Of a stretch of DNA of 8,298 nucleotides, positions 6,662 through 8,298 are shown one piece after another. The stretch lies in the NCBI GenBank assembly GCA_030606845.1, contig JAUWFP010000080.1, positions 1 through 8,298 on the forward strand, in the 5' to 3' direction. The notes beneath the pieces were generated by a model, which worked only from the letters and a program-made list of their open reading frames with translations, was not told the DNA's origin and did no database searches. The DNA comes from Anaerolineales bacterium (GTDB taxonomy: Bacteria > Chloroflexota > Anaerolineae > Anaerolineales > E44-bin32). How positions within the stretch are numbered: position 1 is the first letter of the stretch; the number at the start of each line of letters is the position of its first letter. Made by a program: the position numbers and the translations under genes.

Positions 6662-6700
6662 CATAAGATTTGACGAATATATATTCTTTAGTATCTTATG
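6662..6700. promoter_or_regulatory. nested inverted repeat over the lipoprotein promoter; candidate operator
   Basis: CATAAGAT (6662-6669) and ATCTTATG (6693-6700) are perfect inverted 8-mers. Between them, sharing almost the same centre, lies the perfect 12-bp palindrome GAATATATATTC (6675-6686). The inner palindrome covers the -10 and the outer arms cover the edge of the -35 and the likely transcription start. This is the geometry of a repressor site for a dimeric or tetrameric regulator. The high A+T content raises the chance of coincidence. Confidence 0.45.
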
Positions 6701-6704
6701 ACAA
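6676..6704 (-). promoter_or_regulatory. sigma-70-type promoter of the lipoprotein gene
   Basis: On the - strand, TTGTCA (6704-6699) and TATATT (6681-6676) are separated by 17 bp, each one mismatch from consensus. Transcription would start near 6669, leaving a leader of about 35 nt with a good ribosome binding site. An opposing + strand pair, TTGACG (6670-6675) and TATCTT (6692-6697) with a 16-bp spacer, overlaps it, but no gene follows it closely. Confidence 0.6.
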
Positions 6705-6923
6705 GGGTTCCAAATACCGTGCGTCCCATGCTTATGAATACATCCCACTTACCACTCCACTGCATTTGGTGATTTCGAATCCACCCAATAATTCATCTCT
6801 TGCCGTCTGGGAAAACGCCCGTAAATGGCTATGCAAAGCATTGGCGTTGCACATTGCAATCATGTTTCCTTGATAATAAGTCCAACCATCAACCACTTTT
6901 CCTATATCGATCCTGCCGAAAAG
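6705..6923. other. intergenic stretch without recognised content
   Basis: This is part of the gap of more than 300 bases between the divergent lipoprotein and response-regulator genes. Apart from the promoter elements at its two ends I see only a small dyad, TTGCA-CAT-TGCAA (6847-6859). The short open frames here have no ribosome binding site and low-complexity, non-protein-like translations. Confidence 0.5.
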
Positions 6924-6941
6924 CTGTCACAAAATAGTCAC
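6924..6941 (+). promoter_or_regulatory. PHO box (PhoB-type binding site) upstream of the response regulator
   Basis: CTGTCAC (6924-6930) and TAGTCAC (6935-6941) are direct repeats with an 11-bp period separated by AAAA. This closely follows the known PHO box pattern of two CTGTCAT-like 7-mers with an A/T-rich 4-bp spacer. The box ends 11 bp before the -10 hexamer, close to the 10-bp spacing known for PhoB-activated promoters, and it replaces a recognisable -35. The response regulator therefore probably activates its own gene. Confidence 0.7.
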
Positions 6942-6952
6942 AGAAGAAACTA

Positions 6953-6958
6953 TATAAT
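6953..6958 (+). promoter_or_regulatory. -10 element of the response-regulator promoter
   Basis: A perfect TATAAT, with no good -35 at the proper distance (CAAAAT at 6930-6935), as expected for an activator-dependent promoter. Transcription would start near 6965, only about 12 nt before the ATG, so the ribosome binding site would lie at the very 5' end of the message. Confidence 0.65.
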
Positions 6959-6965
6959 AGACGTT

Positions 6966-6970
6966 GAGGA
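6966..6970 (+). promoter_or_regulatory. ribosome binding site of the response regulator
   Basis: GAGGA lies 6 nt before the ATG at 6977. Confidence 0.65.
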
Positions 6971-6976
6971 ATATCT

Positions 6977-7678
6977 ATGTCCGCTCGGACCAATCAATAC
7001 ACAATTCTGGTAGTCGATGATGAGCCGTCAATCGTAGATGTCCTGCGGTACAACCTGGAGAAAGCTAACTTCTCAGTTCTCGTCGCCCGCGATGGAGAAC
7101 AAGCGCTTGAACTCACACATGCAAGGCATCCAGACTTGATCGTTCTGGATCTCATGCTTCCGGGGATTGACGGACTGGAGGTTTGTCGAAGCCTTCGCAA
7201 GGAAGACAATATCCCCATCATCATGCTCACGGCAAGAGATGAGGAGATCGATCGGGTCGTTGGCTTGGAACTCGGGGCAGACGATTATGTTGTTAAGCCC
7301 TTCAGCACTCGTGAACTAATCGCGCGCATAAAATCCGTGCTACGCCGAGCTCAAGCTTCAGAGATCAAAAATGAAACAACCCTGCAAAAGGGTTCGCTCT
7401 CGATGAATCTCGACAAACATGAGGCGCACTGGGATGGGCTACTTCTAGAGCTTTCCGCCCTGGAGTTTGCTCTCCTTGAAACCCTTATTCGTAACGAGGG
7501 GCACGTCCTGACTAGGGAGCAATTGCTCTCCACAGTTTGGGGTTACGATTTTTTTGGGGATACTCGCGCGGTAGACACAGCCGTACGGAGGCTGCGCGCT
7601 CGCTTGCGTGAAGTAGATCCACTCGCCGCCGACTCGATCGCAACCGTTCGAGGTGTGGGATATAGACTCGATGCCTGA
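6977..7678 (+). CDS. phoB: OmpR/PhoB-family response regulator, probable phosphate regulator
   Basis: 233 residues, standard length. The receiver domain (about 9-124) has the acidic pair D14-D15 in LVVDDEPS, the phosphorylated aspartate D58 in DLIVLDLMLPG, T85 in IIMLTAR and K107 in YVVKPF, so all catalytic positions are present. A short linker leads to a winged-helix DNA-binding domain (about 135-233). It carries the family pattern ELSALEFALLETLIRNEGHVLTREQLL, the recognition-helix region DTRAVDTAVRRLRARL, and the end GVGYRL. Phosphorylated by the sensor kinase encoded next door, it would activate transcription from promoters with direct repeats. The PHO box in its own promoter points to phosphate starvation control. 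Its stop codon lies within the stretch that also provides the kinase's ribosome binding site. Family identity is certain; the PhoB name rests mainly on the PHO box. Confidence 0.95.
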   Translation: MSARTNQYTILVVDDEPSIVDVLRYNLEKANFSVLVARDGEQALELTHARHPDLIVLDLMLPGIDGLEVCRSLRKEDNIPIIMLTARDEEIDRVVGLELGADDYVVKPFSTRELIARIKSVLRRAQASEIKNETTLQKGSLSMNLDKHEAHWDGLLLELSALEFALLETLIRNEGHVLTREQLLSTVWGYDFFGDTRAVDTAVRRLRARLREVDPLAADSIATVRGVGYRLDA

Positions 7679-7681
7679 GGA
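7677..7681 (+). promoter_or_regulatory. ribosome binding site of the sensor kinase, overlapping the regulator's stop codon
   Basis: GAGGA is 7 nt upstream of ATG 7689 and overlaps the last two bases of the TGA at 7676-7678. This favours 7689 over the in-frame ATG at 7671 and suggests translational coupling. Confidence 0.65.
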
Positions 7682-7688
7682 TAGTTCA

Positions 7689-8298
7689 ATGAAATCCCTG
7701 CTGCAGCGTCATCCCGTTTTTACCTGGGTGCGAAGCTTGAGAAGCAAAATCCTGCTCAGCCATCTAGCAGTGATCTTCATCGCCGCGATCATCACAAGTT
7801 TCTCGCTGCTCTCTCTCGCAGAATCTTATTTCTTGAACGCGCTTGAAAACAGCCTTATCTCCCAAGCCCACGTAATCACGCAGAGCCTCTTACCTCAACT
7901 GCATATCGAAGTGCCGGACCCGCAAATCGGACAGGCCTTCAATGCAATTCAACAACAGGTCATCGACAATCTCAATGTTCAGGTCATCGCTCCCTCCGAC
8001 CTGCTCGAAAACGAGACTGCATCACCACTCTCGAACGCGGAATTGAACAGCCTGCGAGAGTTTACGATCGAGCTCAGCTCCACAATCGAAACCCGATTTC
8101 TGCTCATCGACCAGGAGGGGGAAACCGTCATCTCATCTGCAGATCTCGACCTGGAACCTTATAAGGAGATTCCCGCCACGCAAGATGCTTTCGATGGCCA
8201 GATCACCAGCAGCGTAGAAAAGATCAAGGAGGAGGACTGGCTCTTTGTCGCCACCCCCCTGCTTCAACAAGACGAAACGGTGGCCGTCCTTCTCCTCG
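7689..8298 (+). CDS. sensor histidine kinase, N-terminal part (probable PhoR-type), 3' end missing
   Basis: 203 complete codons are visible and the frame is open to the window end. After a short basic cytoplasmic start (WVRSLRSK) there is one membrane helix at about 21-43 (ILLSHLAVIFIAAIITSFSLLSL). An extracytoplasmic sensor region follows. It begins with a helix (ESYFLNALENSLISQAHVITQSLLPQL), continues with a strand-like part (TRFLLIDQEGETVISS, about 135-150) and reaches EDWLFVATPLLQQDETVAVLLL at the edge. This resembles the PDC/Cache-like periplasmic domains of PhoR/WalK-type kinases. The HAMP, PAS, dimerisation (His) and ATPase domains would lie beyond the window. The gene starts 10 bp after the response-regulator stop, so both form one operon. 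The kinase call is inferred from this position and topology, because no catalytic domain is visible. Confidence 0.8.
   Translation, partial: MKSLLQRHPVFTWVRSLRSKILLSHLAVIFIAAIITSFSLLSLAESYFLNALENSLISQAHVITQSLLPQLHIEVPDPQIGQAFNAIQQQVIDNLNVQVIAPSDLLENETASPLSNAELNSLREFTIELSSTIETRFLLIDQEGETVISSADLDLEPYKEIPATQDAFDGQITSSVEKIKEEDWLFVATPLLQQDETVAVLLL

Noticed and set aside
6825..7013. 62-codon open frame on the + strand before the response regulator
   Set aside because: It runs across the PHO box, -10 and ribosome binding site and has no initiation signal or protein-like composition.
7671..7688. ATG at 7671 as start of the sensor kinase, overlapping the response regulator
   Set aside because: It is possible because it is in frame, but the GAGGA at 7677-7681 is correctly placed only for ATG 7689.
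1..8298. CRISPR array, tRNA or rRNA genes, insertion sequences, phage or toxin-antitoxin genes
   Set aside because: I found no regularly spaced repeats, no cloverleaf or rRNA-like sequence, no terminal inverted repeats with target duplications and no transposase or toxin-like open frame.

Overview
The window looks like an ordinary chromosomal stretch from a bacterium of roughly 50% G+C. My best guess is Chloroflexota (Anaerolineae-like). The reasons are an ECF sigma factor followed by a DUF5667-type membrane protein, the general style of the proteins, and a GC-rich intergenic hairpin cluster. This assignment is inferred from protein character only. I see no rRNA, tRNA, CRISPR array, transposase or phage gene.

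Layout: (1) Positions 1-2109 (+) hold the 3' part of a SLC13/DASS-type permease whose cytoplasmic insert carries four RCK_C (TrkA-C) domains in an A-B-A'-B' arrangement. (2) Positions 2110-2339 are a short gap packed with four hairpins, between convergent genes. (3) Positions 2340-3777 (-) form a two-gene operon: an ECF-type sigma factor, then a 17-bp-overlapping single-pass membrane protein with a DUF5667-like domain, a probable non-zinc anti-sigma factor. (4) Positions 4008-5741 (+), divergent from the sigma gene, encode a dynamin-like large GTPase with a C-terminal membrane hairpin. (5) A strong terminator near 5815-5855 lies between this gene and a convergent gene. (6) Positions 5969-6634 (-) encode a lipoprotein with a YbhB/PEBP domain. 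(7) Positions 6977-8298 (+) encode a PhoB-like response regulator and the start of its sensor kinase, which runs off the window.

The most informative signals are regulatory. The response regulator is preceded by a good match to a PHO box (two GTCAC-type repeats with an 11-bp period) placed 11 bp upstream of a perfect TATAAT, so it is probably a PhoB/PhoR phosphate-starvation system that controls itself. The sigma gene has an ECF-like promoter (TGTAAC-N16-CGTT) almost touching its start codon and no Shine-Dalgarno sequence, which suggests autoregulation and a leaderless or nearly leaderless message. The PEBP lipoprotein gene has a near-consensus sigma-70 promoter inside a nested inverted repeat that looks like an operator.

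Several genes deal with the cell envelope or ion and nutrient status (permease with ligand-sensing domains, membrane-anchored sigma regulator, membrane-remodelling GTPase, lipoprotein, phosphate sensor). They are separated by promoters and terminators, so I regard them as neighbouring units rather than one proven system. The least explained association is the ECF sigma/DUF5667 pair sharing a 230-bp divergent promoter region with the dynamin-like GTPase.
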